A DNA stretch of 64,000 nucleotides from Noviherbaspirillum sp. Root189 (GCF_001428545.1 NZ_LMHZ01000010.1:1-64000); one strand, 5' to 3'; shown: positions 50,510 to 59,529, counted from the stretch's first letter. The notes: generated by a model not told the origin, from the letters alone. Translations and numbers: made by a program.

Positions 50510-51099
50510 ACCGATTCCAGATTGATGCCGGCGGCTGGTCTTCCGGTGTGGAGCGCCAGCCTTCACCCAACTTCGATCCACGAGCACCCGATACCGTGGT
50601 GGATCTGCTCGTCATCCACAATATCAGCCTGCCGCCGAATCAGTTTGGCGGACCCTATATCGCCGATCTGTTCGGTAACCGGCTCGACTGCGATGCCCAT
50701 CCGTACTTCGATCAATTACGGGCGCTGAAGGTATCGGCACACTTCCTGATCCGGCGCGACGGTCATGTCATGCAATTCGTGTCGGCGAACGACCGTGCAT
50801 GGCATGCCGGCGCGTCCAGCTTTTGCGGCCGTGAGCGCTGCAACGACTTGTCGATTGGAATAGAACTGGAGGGCACGGACTTCGATCCCTTCGAAGATGC
50901 GCAGTACGATGCGCTGGCTGACCTGACCTCTGCGCTCAAGGCCCGTTATCCGCTCACCGACGTGGCGGGACATGAACATATTGCGCCCGGACGTAAAACC
51001 GATCCCGGGCCGCACTTCGACTGGGACCGTTTCCGCAAGTCCTTGATTCGAAACAAGTGCGTTTCCATCACACAATCGAATCTGCGCTTTCCCGCTTGA
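50506..51099 (+). CDS. ampD: 1,6-anhydro-N-acetylmuramyl-L-alanine amidase AmpD
   Basis: AmpD is a cytoplasmic zinc amidase that recycles anhydromuropeptides and keeps AmpR-type beta-lactamase induction low. The 197-residue protein has zinc ligands in LVIHNISLPP, GHEHIAPGRKTDPGPHFDW (His, His, Asp) and the family block HFLIRRDGHVMQFVSANDRAWHAG (split here for reading). It overlaps pilR by 4 bp. Confidence 0.95.
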   Translation: MNRFQIDAGGWSSGVERQPSPNFDPRAPDTVVDLLVIHNISLPPNQFGGPYIADLFGNRLDCDAHPYFDQLRALKVSAHFLIRRDGHVMQFVSANDRAWHAGASSFCGRERCNDLSIGIELEGTDFDPFEDAQYDALADLTSALKARYPLTDVAGHEHIAPGRKTDPGPHFDWDRFRKSLIRNKCVSITQSNLRFPA

Positions 51100-51160
51100 T
51101 AAGAGGAAAAGTCAACCCTGTTTACGCAGGAAATTTGTTGTCCGTCCCATAAAAAAGATA

Positions 51161-51189
51161 TTGCAACATCCTAGGCCTGCCACTAGAAT
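51161..51189 (+). promoter_or_regulatory. nrdAB promoter
   Basis: TTGCAA (51161-51166) and TAGAAT (51184-51189) are spaced exactly 17 bp. The -10 is inside the first NrdR box. The start of transcription would be near 51196, leaving a leader of about 290 nt before nrdA. Confidence 0.65.
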
Positions 51190-51195
51190 TAGTCT
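51180..51195 (+). promoter_or_regulatory. NrdR box 1
   Basis: CCACTAGAATTAGTCT resembles the NrdR box consensus acaCwAtATaTwGtgt, with CTA and TAG arms conserved. It overlaps the promoter -10. Confidence 0.75.
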
Positions 51196-51210
51196 CAATC
51201 GCAGCGGGAA

Positions 51211-51226
51211 CCACTAGATATAGTAG
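51211..51226 (+). promoter_or_regulatory. NrdR box 2
   Basis: CCACTAGATATAGTAG is the stronger match to the NrdR box (CTAgATATAG core). It begins exactly 31 bp after box 1, three helical turns, the spacing expected for cooperative NrdR binding. Confidence 0.82.
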
Positions 51227-51485
51227 TTGCTCTAATGGTTGCTGTGAGTCCCTTACAGGGCTGTTCAAGTAGTTCATCAGCGTAATAGTTGTTATGTAGT
51301 GGGTGGGCCGCGAACAGCTCTCCCCTTGAAATGCACACCGTGCGGAACGATGCCAGATGTCGGGCAGAGACCCGTTCGCGCCATAAAAGCACGGTTTGCA
51401 CGAATACGTGAACGCTGCCCGCACGGAGTGTTCTAAATTAATAACCAAACAGCTGCACGGCTGTCGCGTTACGTCAGGAGGCAAG
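51227..51485 (+). other. Long nrdA leader region
   Basis: About 260 bp between NrdR box 2 and the nrdA start hold no gene. I do not recognise a cobalamin riboswitch or another known leader element. Confidence 0.5.
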
Positions 51486-54404
51486 ATGCTCGCAAATCAA
51501 GAAGTCAATCAAAAATCCACCGCCGAATTCGGCCTGATCCCTCCGCACGCTCCTACCTCCGCTTCCGTAGCCAACATGAATGTCAATCTCGGCGACTACA
51601 AAGTCATTCGCCGCAATGGTGCGGTCGTTGGCTTCGAGCCGTCAAAGATTTCGATCGCCATGACCAAGGCTTTCCTCGCCGTGAACGGCGGGCAGGGCGC
51701 GGCATCGGCGCGCGTGCGTGAACTGGTCGAGCAGCTGACGAACGGCGTGGTCTCGGCATTGGTGCGCCGCCAGCCGGCAGGCGGCACCTTCCATATCGAA
51801 GACGTGCAGGACCAGGTTGAACTGGCGCTGATGCGTTCGGGCGAACATGATGTGGCCCGTGCCTACGTGCTGTACCGCGCCAAGCGCATGGAAGAACGTG
51901 CGCAGCAGCAAGCCGCAAAGCCGACCGATGCGCCACAATTGCATGTCACCGAAGATGGTCAGCGTCGTCCGCTCGACCTTAACCAGGTCCGCGACCTGAT
52001 CACCGCTGCCTGCGTCGGCCTCGAAAAGCATGTTGACGCGGAAGCGATCCTGGCCGAAACGGTCAAGAACCTGTACGACGGCGTGCCGGTCGAAGAGCTG
52101 CACAAGTCCGCCATCCTGGCTGCCCGCGCGCTGATGGAAAAGGACCCGGCCTATAGCCGCGTCACCGCTCGCCTGCTCATGCACACCATCCGTAAGGAAG
52201 TGTTCGGTCAGGAAGTTGCACAAGCCGATGCCGCTGCACATTACCTCGAATACTTCCCGAAATACATCAAGAAGGGTATCGAAGCCGACCTGCTCGACAC
52301 CAAGCTGGCGCAGTTCGACCTGAAGAAACTGGCTGATGCGCTGCAACCCGACCGCGACCTGCAGTTTGGCTACCTTGGCCTGCAGACCCTGTACGACCGC
52401 TACTTCCTGCATATCGAAGGCACCCGCATCGAAATGCCGCAGGCTTTCTACATGCGTGTCGCGATGGGCCTGGCGCTCAACGAGATCAACCGCGAAGCCC
52501 GCGCGATCGAGTTCTACAACCTGCTGTCGTCCTTCGATTTCATGAGCTCGACACCAACCCTGTTCAATTCCGGTACGCAGCGTTCGCAGCTGTCGTCCTG
52601 CTACCTGACCACGGTTGCCGATGATCTCGACGGCATCTACGAAGCCATCAAGGAAAACGCGCTGCTGGCTAAATTCGCCGGCGGCCTGGGCAATGACTGG
52701 ACGCCGGTACGTGCGCTTGGCGCCCATATCAAGGGTACCAACGGCAAGTCGCAGGGCGTGGTTCCTTTCCTGAAAGTCGTGAACGACACCGCCGTCGCCG
52801 TCAACCAGGGCGGAAAGCGCAAGGGCGCAGTCTGTGCCTACCTGGAAACCTGGCACATGGATATCGAGGAATTCCTCGATCTGCGCAAGAACACTGGCGA
52901 TGATCGCCGCCGTACACACGACATGAACACCGCGAACTGGATTCCCGACCTGTTCATGAAGCGCGTGATGGAAAAGGGCGAGTGGACACTGTTCTCGCCG
53001 TCCGATGTGCCTGACCTGCATGAAAAGTTCGGCAAAGCCTTTGAAGAAGCCTACAACGGCTACGAAGCCAAGGCTGCCCGCGGCGAACTGAAGTTGTTCA
53101 AGAAGATTCAGGCGCTCGACCTGTGGCGCAAGATGCTGTCCATGCTGTTCGAGACTGGCCACCCATGGATCACATTCAAGGATCCGTGCAACATCCGTTC
53201 CCCGCAGCAGCATGTCGGCGTCGTTCACAGCTCCAACCTGTGCACCGAGATCACGCTCAACACCAACGAGTCCGAAATCGCGGTCTGTAACCTCGGTTCG
53301 GTCAACATGCCGGCCCACATGAAGGACGGCAAGCTGGACCACGTCAAGCTGCAAAAGACCATCCGCACCGCGATGCGCATGCTGGATAACGTGATCGATA
53401 TCAACTATTACGCAGTCAAGAAGGCGCGTGATTCCAACCTGCGTCACCGTCCGGTCGGCATGGGCATCATGGGTTTCCAGGATTGCCTCCACATGATGCG
53501 CATTCCGTACGCCTCGATGGATGCGGTCGAATTCGCCGACCGTTCGATGGAAGCCGTCTGCTACTACGCTTACTGGGCATCGACCGAATTGGCGGAAGAG
53601 CGCGGCCGTTACAGTTCCTACCGTGGTTCGTTGTGGGATCGTGGCATCCTGCCGCAGGACTCCCTGAAGCTGCTGGCCGAAGAACGCGGCGGGTACCTCG
53701 AAGTCGACACCACCGAGACCATGGACTGGGCATCGCTGCGCGCACGCATCAAGGAACACGGGATGCGCAATTCGAACTGCGTTGCCATCGCGCCGACCGC
53801 AACGATCTCGAACATCATCGACGTGTCTGCCTGCATCGAGCCGACCTATCAGAACCTGTACGTGAAGTCGAATCTGTCCGGCGAATTTACCGAGATCAAC
53901 GAACACCTGGTGCGCGACCTGAAGGCGCGCGGCCTGTGGGATGAAGTGATGGTTGCCGATCTCAAGTACTTCGACGGCAGCCTGGCCAAGATCGACCGCA
54001 TTCCGCAAGACCTGCGTGAAATCTACGCAACCGCATTCGAGGCTGAGCCAAAGTGGCTGGTCGAAGCCGCATCGCGTCGCCAGAAATGGATTGACCAGGC
54101 GCAATCGCTGAACATCTACATGGCCGGCGCCTCGGGCAAGAAACTCGACGAAACCTACAAGCTGGCATGGTTGCGCGGCCTGAAGACCACGTACTACCTG
54201 CGCACCATCGGCGCGACACACGCCGAAAAGTCGACCACCAAGGCCGGTGCGTTGAATGCAGTCTCCGCTAGCGGCAGCATGAACAGCGGCATGTCTTCTG
54301 CACCGGTCGCGACAGCTTCCGCGGCGACCGAAGAGCTCGCAGGTCCTGCTTGCATGCTGCGTCCGGGCGACCCGGGCTTTGAAGAATGCGAAGCCTGCCA
54401 GTAA
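51486..54404 (+). CDS. nrdA: Class Ia ribonucleotide reductase large subunit
   Basis: NrdA reduces ribonucleoside diphosphates to deoxyribonucleotides. The 972-residue protein has two ATP-cone regions (about 34-130 and 145-240), so allosteric control is more complex than in the one-cone E. coli enzyme. Catalytic segments are SQLSSCYL, NLCTEI, AVCNLGS and TTYYLR (the tyrosine pair), and the C-terminal redox pair is in ECEACQ. AGGAGG lies just upstream of the ATG at 51486; the frame extends 90 nt further upstream from a TTG. Confidence 0.96.
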   Translation: MLANQEVNQKSTAEFGLIPPHAPTSASVANMNVNLGDYKVIRRNGAVVGFEPSKISIAMTKAFLAVNGGQGAASARVRELVEQLTNGVVSALVRRQPAGGTFHIEDVQDQVELALMRSGEHDVARAYVLYRAKRMEERAQQQAAKPTDAPQLHVTEDGQRRPLDLNQVRDLITAACVGLEKHVDAEAILAETVKNLYDGVPVEELHKSAILAARALMEKDPAYSRVTARLLMHTIRKEVFGQEVAQADAAAHYLEYFPKYIKKGIEADLLDTKLAQFDLKKLADALQPDRDLQFGYLGLQTLYDRYFLHIEGTRIEMPQAFYMRVAMGLALNEINREARAIEFYNLLSSFDFMSSTPTLFNSGTQRSQLSSCYLTTVADDLDGIYEAIKENALLAKFAGGLGNDWTPVRALGAHIKGTNGKSQGVVPFLKVVNDTAVAVNQGGKRKGAVCAYLETWHMDIEEFLDLRKNTGDDRRRTHDMNTANWIPDLFMKRVMEKGEWTLFSPSDVPDLHEKFGKAFEEAYNGYEAKAARGELKLFKKIQALDLWRKMLSMLFETGHPWITFKDPCNIRSPQQHVGVVHSSNLCTEITLNTNESEIAVCNLGSVNMPAHMKDGKLDHVKLQKTIRTAMRMLDNVIDINYYAVKKARDSNLRHRPVGMGIMGFQDCLHMMRIPYASMDAVEFADRSMEAVCYYAYWASTELAEERGRYSSYRGSLWDRGILPQDSLKLLAEERGGYLEVDTTETMDWASLRARIKEHGMRNSNCVAIAPTATISNIIDVSACIEPTYQNLYVKSNLSGEFTEINEHLVRDLKARGLWDEVMVADLKYFDGSLAKIDRIPQDLREIYATAFEAEPKWLVEAASRRQKWIDQAQSLNIYMAGASGKKLDETYKLAWLRGLKTTYYLRTIGATHAEKSTTKAGALNAVSASGSMNSGMSSAPVATASAATEELAGPACMLRPGDPGFEECEACQ

Positions 54405-54431
54405 CATTCGGGACCTGAAGACCCGAAGCAA

Positions 54432-54465
54432 AAGCCGGTTGGCGACCACGGATCGCCGCCGGCTT
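54432..54465 (+). promoter_or_regulatory. Hairpin between nrdA and nrdB
   Basis: AAGCCGG (54432-54438) pairs with CCGGCTT (54459-54465), enclosing a GGCGA / TCGCC stem. No U-tract follows, so it may be an RNA processing or stability site that adjusts the nrdA to nrdB ratio. Confidence 0.6.
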
Positions 54466-54537
54466 GAAAGTGCCGCGCAAAAACCGCGCTTGAACAACAC
54501 GCAAGTACAACTACAATACCTGTAAGGAAGATCGACC

Positions 54538-55740
54538 ATGCTTAGTTGGGATGACGAAGTAACTCCAGTCGCAAGACCCGCTCAGGCTCCGCAACCGGCG
54601 CTGGCGCCGGCGTCCTCGTCGGCATCGCATGCGCTGTCCCCCAATGCGCAAATGAATGCGCAGCTCACCAATACCCCGATGAATCCGGCCCTGGTCGCCA
54701 AGCCAACCGCTGCCGAGGAATCGCGTCGCGTGAACGCGGCAGACAAGCGCATCATCAACGGCCAGACCGACGTCAACCAGCTCGTTCCGTTCAAATACAA
54801 ATGGGCATGGGACAAATACCTGGCCGGCTGCGCCAACCACTGGATGCCGCAAGAAATCAACATGCAGCGCGACATCGAGCTGTGGAAGAACCCAAACGGC
54901 CTGACCGAGGACGAGCGTCGCCTGGTCAAGCGCAATCTCGGTTTCTTCGTCACTGCCGATTCGCTGGCCGCCAACAACATCGTGCTGGGCACTTACCGCC
55001 ACATCACGGCGCCCGAGTGCCGCCAGTACCTGCTGCGCCAGGCATTCGAAGAGGCAATTCATACCCACGCCTATCAGTACATCGTGGAATCGCTGGGCCT
55101 GGATGAAGGCGAGATCTTCAATGCGTACCACGAAGTTGCATCGATCCGCGACAAGGATGAATTCCTGATTCCCTTCATCGACGTGCTTACCAATCCGGAA
55201 TTCAAGACCGGTACCGTCGAAGCAGACCAGACGCTGCTGCGTTCGCTGATCGTGTTTGCGTGCCTGATGGAAGGCTTGTTCTTCTATGTCGGCTTCACGC
55301 AGATCCTTGCACTCGGCCGTCAGAACAAGATGATGGGTGCAGCTGAGCAGTATCAATACATCCTGCGCGATGAGTCGATGCACTGCAACTTCGGGATCGA
55401 TCTGATCAATACAATCAAGCTCGAGAATCCGCATTTGTGGACTGCAGAATTCCGTGAAGAGATTAAATCGTTGTTTTTGCGCGCGGTGGAGTTGGAATAT
55501 CGCTACGCAGAGGATACAATGCCGCGTGGAGTGCTAGGTTTAAATGCGCCGATGTTTAAAGGGTACCTGCGATTCATCGCAAATCGTCGCGCGCAACAGA
55601 TCGGCCTTGATCCGATGTTCCCGCAGGAAGAAAATCCTTTCCCGTGGATGAGCGAGATGATCGACCTGAAGAAAGAACGCAACTTCTTCGAGACTCGTGT
55701 GATCGAATACCAGACCGGTGGTGCACTGAACTGGGAATAA
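54538..55740 (+). CDS. nrdB: Class Ia ribonucleotide reductase small subunit
   Basis: NrdB holds the diiron-tyrosyl radical used by NrdA. The 400-residue protein has metal/radical residues in [11 protein letters not shown] (Glu, His and the radical Tyr), [10 protein letters not shown] and [11 protein letters not shown]. The first 60 residues, rich in Ala and Pro (after [10 protein letters not shown]), are an extension not seen in the E. coli protein but common in Burkholderiales. TAAGGAAG precedes the ATG by about 8 nt. Confidence 0.96.
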   Translation: MLSWDDEVTPVARPAQAPQPALAPASSSASHALSPNAQMNAQLTNTPMNPALVAKPTAAEESRRVNAADKRIINGQTDVNQLVPFKYKWAWDKYLAGCANHWMPQEINMQRDIELWKNPNGLTEDERRLVKRNLGFFVTADSLAANNIVLGTYRHITAPECRQYLLRQAFEEAIHTHAYQYIVESLGLDEGEIFNAYHEVASIRDKDEFLIPFIDVLTNPEFKTGTVEADQTLLRSLIVFACLMEGLFFYVGFTQILALGRQNKMMGAAEQYQYILRDESMHCNFGIDLINTIKLENPHLWTAEFREEIKSLFLRAVELEYRYAEDTMPRGVLGLNAPMFKGYLRFIANRRAQQIGLDPMFPQEENPFPWMSEMIDLKKERNFFETRVIEYQTGGALNWE

Positions 55741-55942
55741 GCAAGAACAGGATGAATAAGCCCGTTTCGAAATGAGCGGGCGTTGGAGACAAAGCAGTTG
55801 ACCGGAATAAGACCATGAGGTGGCCGGTGACTGAAAACCTGAAGGACTATCACCTAAGTTAATGAACAGTAGACGAACGACCAGATCATCTCTGTTATCG
55901 CCGCTGAACCCGACGCTGTCGGGAAAGGCGGCTTTTTCCCTG

Positions 55943-55960
55943 AAAAACCTGTTGGTTTTT
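55943..55960 (+). terminator. Terminator-like hairpin, first
   Basis: AAAAACC (55943-55949) pairs with GGTTTTT (55954-55960) over a TGTT loop; the stem ends in five T. Confidence 0.6.
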
Positions 55961-55977
55961 GTGAAAGAGTATTCCTG

Positions 55978-56005
55978 CGCCGGCTTTGTTGCCGGCGTTT
56001 TTTTT
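55978..56005 (+). terminator. Strong intrinsic terminator
   Basis: CGCCGGC (55978-55984) pairs with GCCGGCG (55991-55997) over a 6-nt loop and is followed by eight T. Confidence 0.93.
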
Positions 56006-56272
56006 GGCTACGGCAATCGCGACGCCCTTTGCGCGCGATAGAAGTCCTCCGTCACGACCGACGCGCGGCGTGATTTTCAGAAGAGAGGCGTAGCTGAAAA
56101 AGGCTGAAGTGCTGCATGAGTGAGGTGATGCAGCAGTTCAGCTGGTGCCGAATTCATTAGCGCAAGCAGAAGCTTGCTTGCGCCGATGAATAATCCGCAT
56201 GACCCATCGCGATGGGGCAGGCGGGTTTACAACCTCGTAGTTTGAATTTTCCATCACGTGAAGGAGAAACAA

Positions 56273-56893
56273 ATGGCAACAGCAAAGAAAGCGGCTGCGA
56301 AAAAAGCAGCCTCGGCAAAGAAGCCGGCAGCAGCAAAGAAGCCTGCAGCCAAGAAAGCAGCAGCTCCTAAGAAGGCCGCAGCAGCGAAGAAGCCGGTAGC
56401 CAAGAAGGCAGCAGCTCCTAAGAAAGCAGCAGCGAAGAAGCCGGTAGCCAAGAAAGCTGCAACTCCTAAGAAAGCAGCAGCGAAGAAGCCAGTAGCCAAG
56501 AAGGCAGCAGCTCCTAAGAAAGCAGCAGCGAAAAAGACTGTAGCCAAGAAAGCTGCAGCTCCTAAGAAAGCAGCAGCGAAGAAGCCGGTAGCCAAGAAAG
56601 CTGCAGCTCCTAAGAAAGCAGCAGCGAAAAAGACCGTAGCCAAGAAGGCAGCAGCTCCTAAGAAAGCAGCTCCTAAGAAAGCGGCAGCGAAGAAGCCGGT
56701 AGCCAAGAAAGCTGCAGCTCCCAAGAAAGCCGCTGCCAAGCCTGCTGCGAAAAAAGCTGCAGCACCCAAGAAGGCTGCTCCGAAAAAGGCCGCTGCGAAG
56801 AAATCCGCTGCCAAGCCTGCCGCTGCACCTGCGGTAAAAACTGTGTTGAATCCGGCAGCGGCATGGCCGTTTCCGACCGGCACACGTCCGTAA
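56273..56893 (+). CDS. Histone H1-like Ala/Lys-rich DNA-binding protein
   Basis: The 206-residue protein is almost entirely Ala, Lys, Pro and Val, with a 16-residue unit (KKPVAKKAAAPKKAAA) repeated about eight times (residues 22-155) and the C-terminus WPFPTGTRP. It resembles the BpH1/AlgP-type histone H1-like proteins of Betaproteobacteria that bind DNA non-specifically and influence nucleoid structure. AAGGAG precedes the ATG at 56273. It is independent of the SWIB fusion at 39.7 kb, although both carry the same type of tail. Confidence 0.93.
   Translation: MATAKKAAAKKAASAKKPAAAKKPAAKKAAAPKKAAAAKKPVAKKAAAPKKAAAKKPVAKKAATPKKAAAKKPVAKKAAAPKKAAAKKTVAKKAAAPKKAAAKKPVAKKAAAPKKAAAKKTVAKKAAAPKKAAPKKAAAKKPVAKKAAAPKKAAAKPAAKKAAAPKKAAPKKAAAKKSAAKPAAAPAVKTVLNPAAAWPFPTGTRP
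56336..56737. repeat. 48-bp tandem repeats in the H1-like gene
   Basis: About eight units, mostly 48 bp with one 51-bp and one 63-bp variant, encode the 16-residue Lys/Ala/Pro motif. Copies differ by a few bases, so the gene is prone to unequal recombination and length variation between strains. Confidence 0.85.
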
Positions 56894-56935
56894 TAGCTGA
56901 GCTTGCTCGCAGGCCTGATTAAGTTCAGGCAAAAT

Positions 56936-56974
56936 GCCCGTTGCGTGGCCCTCGGCCGCACAACGGGCTTTTTT
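56936..56974 (+). terminator. Intrinsic terminator after the H1-like gene
   Basis: GCCCGTTG (56936-56943) pairs with CAACGGGC (56961-56968), extended by an inner GTGGCC / GGCCGC stem, and six T follow. Confidence 0.93.
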
Positions 56975-56991
56975 CATGTGGAGACCAGATA

Positions 56992-57534
56992 GTGCTGACT
57001 AGCATTCTTACTTTGATTGTCGATGCCATTGCAGGCATCTTGGGTGGCGTTTTTCTGCTCCGATTCTGGATGCAGGTGGTGCGCGTACGCCCACCAAATA
57101 CGTTGGGCCAATTCATTTTTCAACTAACAGACTGGTTCGTGCGGCCCATGCGCCGTGTTCTCCCTGGTGTCGGCGGCTACGACTGGGCCAGCCTGATCGG
57201 CGCCATTCTTGTCATCGTCCTGGCTGTCGCAATCGATCTCGCAATCGTCTCGCGTTTCGCGGTCGAATTCCTGGTCGTGCTGTCACTCATGCGGTTCTTT
57301 GAGTGGATCTTCTATGGCTTCATGGGTCTGTTGATCATCGAAGCCGTATTTAGCTGGGTCAATCCGCATGCACCCCTGGCGCCCTTCATCCGCGCGCTCA
57401 ACGACCCCTTGCTGCGCCCGCTGCGTCGCGTGGTACCGTTGATCGGCAACGTCGATCTCAGTCCACTGGTTGCGCTGATCCTGCTGCGTATCGCCTTGAT
57501 GCTGGTTACCACCCTCATCACTTCGCTTGCCTGA
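56992..57534 (+). CDS. yggT: YggT-family membrane protein
   Basis: The 180-residue protein contains two YggT repeats with about four membrane segments (the first near LTLIVDAIAGILGGVFLLRF). The repeat signature MRRVLPGVGGYDWASLIGA in the first half is mirrored in LRRVVPLIGNVDLSPLVAL in the second. Its role is uncertain; relatives affect membrane or chloroplast division processes and osmotic tolerance. GTG start at 56992 with GGAG 8 nt upstream; it overlaps yggU by one base. Confidence 0.88.
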   Translation: MLTSILTLIVDAIAGILGGVFLLRFWMQVVRVRPPNTLGQFIFQLTDWFVRPMRRVLPGVGGYDWASLIGAILVIVLAVAIDLAIVSRFAVEFLVVLSLMRFFEWIFYGFMGLLIIEAVFSWVNPHAPLAPFIRALNDPLLRPLRRVVPLIGNVDLSPLVALILLRIALMLVTTLITSLA

Positions 57535-57827
57535 TGAAAGAGTGGTGGGCCCCGATACCCGGCGGGGTGCGTATCACCGTGCAGGTTCAGCCCAATGCGA
57601 GGAAAAGCGAAGTCGTCGGCGTACATGATGATGCCCTGAAGATCCGGTTGCAAGCGCAGCCGATCGAGGGCAAGGCAAATGACGCGCTGGTGAAGCATCT
57701 CGCCGACACGCTGGGCTGCCCAAAAAGTCGCGTCACGATCACGCATGGACACACCAGCCGACGCAAGATTGTGGAACTTGCCGGCGTAACGCCAGAGGAA
57801 GTGCAGCGTCTGCTCACATTGGCATGA
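57534..57827 (+). CDS. yggU: YggU-family (DUF167) protein
   Basis: The 97-residue DUF167 protein has the core RLQAQPIEGKANDALVKHLA and a KSRVTITHGHTSRRKIVEL strand typical of the family. Function is unknown. It is coupled to yggT, as in most Proteobacteria. Confidence 0.9.
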   Translation: MKEWWAPIPGGVRITVQVQPNARKSEVVGVHDDALKIRLQAQPIEGKANDALVKHLADTLGCPKSRVTITHGHTSRRKIVELAGVTPEEVQRLLTLA

Positions 57828-57971
57828 TGCGGCTGCGGTCATCCAAAAAGAAGCCATCGCGCTAATGACGCGGCATGGCGGTATGCTGAAAAACGGAAAC
57901 GTTTGATATCCGGCATACGTCGCAGCCGTATCCGCAAGGACGAAGACTGCTTACGCATTGTCGCCGCGCGG

Positions 57972-58427
57972 TTAGTGGGTCAGTCGCACTTGCCCATTGT
58001 TGGTCGTTACTTTCACGATCTCTCCAACACGAAAGCTCTCGTTGGAGGTCACCGCAAAAGTACGCAGCTCGCCATTGTCGAGGCGCACCGTGACCTCGGT
58101 GCTGCTGCGGCCGGAACTCGACTGTTCAGCGTGCTGGCCCGCCATGCCGCCGGCAACCGCACCGCCGATTCCTGCAATCGCGCTGCCGGTGCCGCTACCT
58201 ATACGGCTTCCGGCGACGCCACCCAGAATACTGCCGACAAAGGAGCCAACACCCGAGTTGTGGCCGTCGCGCAGGACGACATCCTTTACTTCTGTGACTT
58301 GAGCGTTCTGTACCAGAAAGCTGCCTTGAGTAGAAGAAACCATAGTTGAAGTCGGAGGAGGCGAGGCGCAGCCGACAAGCGCAATGCTCGTCAACAGGAA
58401 CACCAATATTCTTCCATTATTACGCAT
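57972..58427 (-). CDS. Glycine-zipper lipoprotein (SlyB/Pcp-like)
   Basis: The 151-residue protein has a lipoprotein signal peptide with lipobox LVGC (lipidated Cys20) and a glycine-zipper 2TM region (about 65-100, VGSFVGSILGGVAGSRIGSG and GIGGAVAGGMAGQHAE). A C-terminal beta domain follows. This layout is that of SlyB/PcpY-type outer-membrane lipoproteins. The ATG at 58427 is chosen because the signal peptide begins there. It lies 92 bp after the PfkB kinase on the same strand. Confidence 0.85.
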   Translation of the reverse strand: MRNNGRILVFLLTSIALVGCASPPPTSTMVSSTQGSFLVQNAQVTEVKDVVLRDGHNSGVGSFVGSILGGVAGSRIGSGTGSAIAGIGGAVAGGMAGQHAEQSSSGRSSTEVTVRLDNGELRTFAVTSNESFRVGEIVKVTTNNGQVRLTH

Positions 58428-58519
58428 GCCGTCTCCAACACAACACTCGCTTGCACTACCCGAGAGCATTCCGCTACGTGACTGCAACAGGAAGCCACGA
58501 GCCCGACGCGGATCTCGAT

Positions 58520-59455
58520 TTACGCAAAGCGATAACCGAATGCCTTCTGGAACTGTTCTTCGATGGCGACACGGGCCGGAATGTGATTCTGGCCCCCCTG
58601 ATAAGCGATCTTGATCGACCCCATCAAGCTGGCCAGGCGACCGGTGGTTTCCCAATCCATGTCATTCGTCAGCCCGTACATCAGGCCAGCCCTGAAAGCA
58701 TCGCCACAGCCGGTCGGGTCGACAATTTGCTCGGCCGGCACGCACGGAATGTCGATGCGCTTGCCGTCGGTGAAGATCTCCGCACCCAATTCGCCACGTG
58801 TCACGATCAGCGCTGACAGGCGCTGGGCGATCTGCTCGAACGAGAGTCCGGTACGCTCCGTCAATAGTTCCGCTTCATAATCATTGACCGCCACATAAGT
58901 AGCCAGTTCAATGAACTGTTTCAGGTCAGCACCGTTAAACATTGGTAAACCTTGACCAGGATCGAAAATCAGCGGGATGTTCAGGTCGGCGCAATCCTTC
59001 GCATGCTGCAGCATACCGTCGCGGCCGTCCGGCGCGACAATCGCCAGCTTGACCGCGCCCGCGTCGGCGACCTTGTTCTCATGCGACCGCGTCATCGCGC
59101 CGGGATGGAAGGCGGTGATCTGGTTACCGCCGGCGTCGGTCGTGATGAATGCCTGGGCCGTATAGGCGTCGTCGATCATGCGGATACAGCGGCGTGAAAT
59201 TTGCAGGCGATCCAGACGCTCCAGATAGGGGGACGCATCCTGGCCGACGGTGGCCATGATCAGCGGGTCACCACCCAGCAGCTTGAGGTTGTAGCCGATA
59301 TTGCCAGCGCAGCCGCCAAACTCTTTGCGCATTTCCGGGACCAGGAAGGATACGTTGATCTTGTGCAGCTGGTCCGCCAGCAGTGCTTCGGAAAAGCGCC
59401 CGCCAAACAGCATGATGGAGTCAAAAGCGAGGGAGCCGCAGATAAGGGATGTCAT
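58520..59455 (-). CDS. PfkB-family carbohydrate/nucleoside kinase
   Basis: The 311-residue kinase has the PfkB fold with the N-terminal GGCAGNIGYNLKLLGG segment and the catalytic/anion-hole motif VDPTGCGDAFRAGLMYG, where Asp of GCGD is the base. Annotation of close relatives as adenosine kinase is common, but the substrate cannot be set from sequence. The ATG at 59455 (MTSLICGS) is preferred to one five codons upstream. Confidence 0.88.
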   Translation of the reverse strand: MTSLICGSLAFDSIMLFGGRFSEALLADQLHKINVSFLVPEMRKEFGGCAGNIGYNLKLLGGDPLIMATVGQDASPYLERLDRLQISRRCIRMIDDAYTAQAFITTDAGGNQITAFHPGAMTRSHENKVADAGAVKLAIVAPDGRDGMLQHAKDCADLNIPLIFDPGQGLPMFNGADLKQFIELATYVAVNDYEAELLTERTGLSFEQIAQRLSALIVTRGELGAEIFTDGKRIDIPCVPAEQIVDPTGCGDAFRAGLMYGLTNDMDWETTGRLASLMGSIKIAYQGGQNHIPARVAIEEQFQKAFGYRFA

Positions 59456-59529
59456 GGTGGGTGATCTCAATGGAATGGAAAATGGACCGCAGTCTTATAC
59501 CAATCGTGCGTTATGGGTTGGCATTGGCA

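Larger units (their letters stand above)
55741..56272 (+). other. Intergenic region after nrdB with serial hairpins
   Basis: The 530 bp have no gene. They hold, in order, CCCGAC / GTCGGG (55909-55923), GGGAAA / TTTCCC (55921-55940) and two terminator-like hairpins. This is more structure than one 3' end needs and may include a small RNA or leader for the H1-like gene. Confidence 0.55.

Noticed and set aside
51396-51485. Upstream TTG start of nrdA
   Set aside because: The ATG at 51486 has AGGAGG close upstream; the extra 30 residues are unconserved in character.
51227-51485. Cobalamin riboswitch in the nrdA leader
   Set aside because: The conserved B12-box type sequence is not visible, and the enzyme is class Ia, which does not use cobalamin.
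51642-54539. 965-codon open frame on the minus strand
   Set aside because: Antisense of nrdA, which shows every catalytic motif; the long frame reflects codon bias only.
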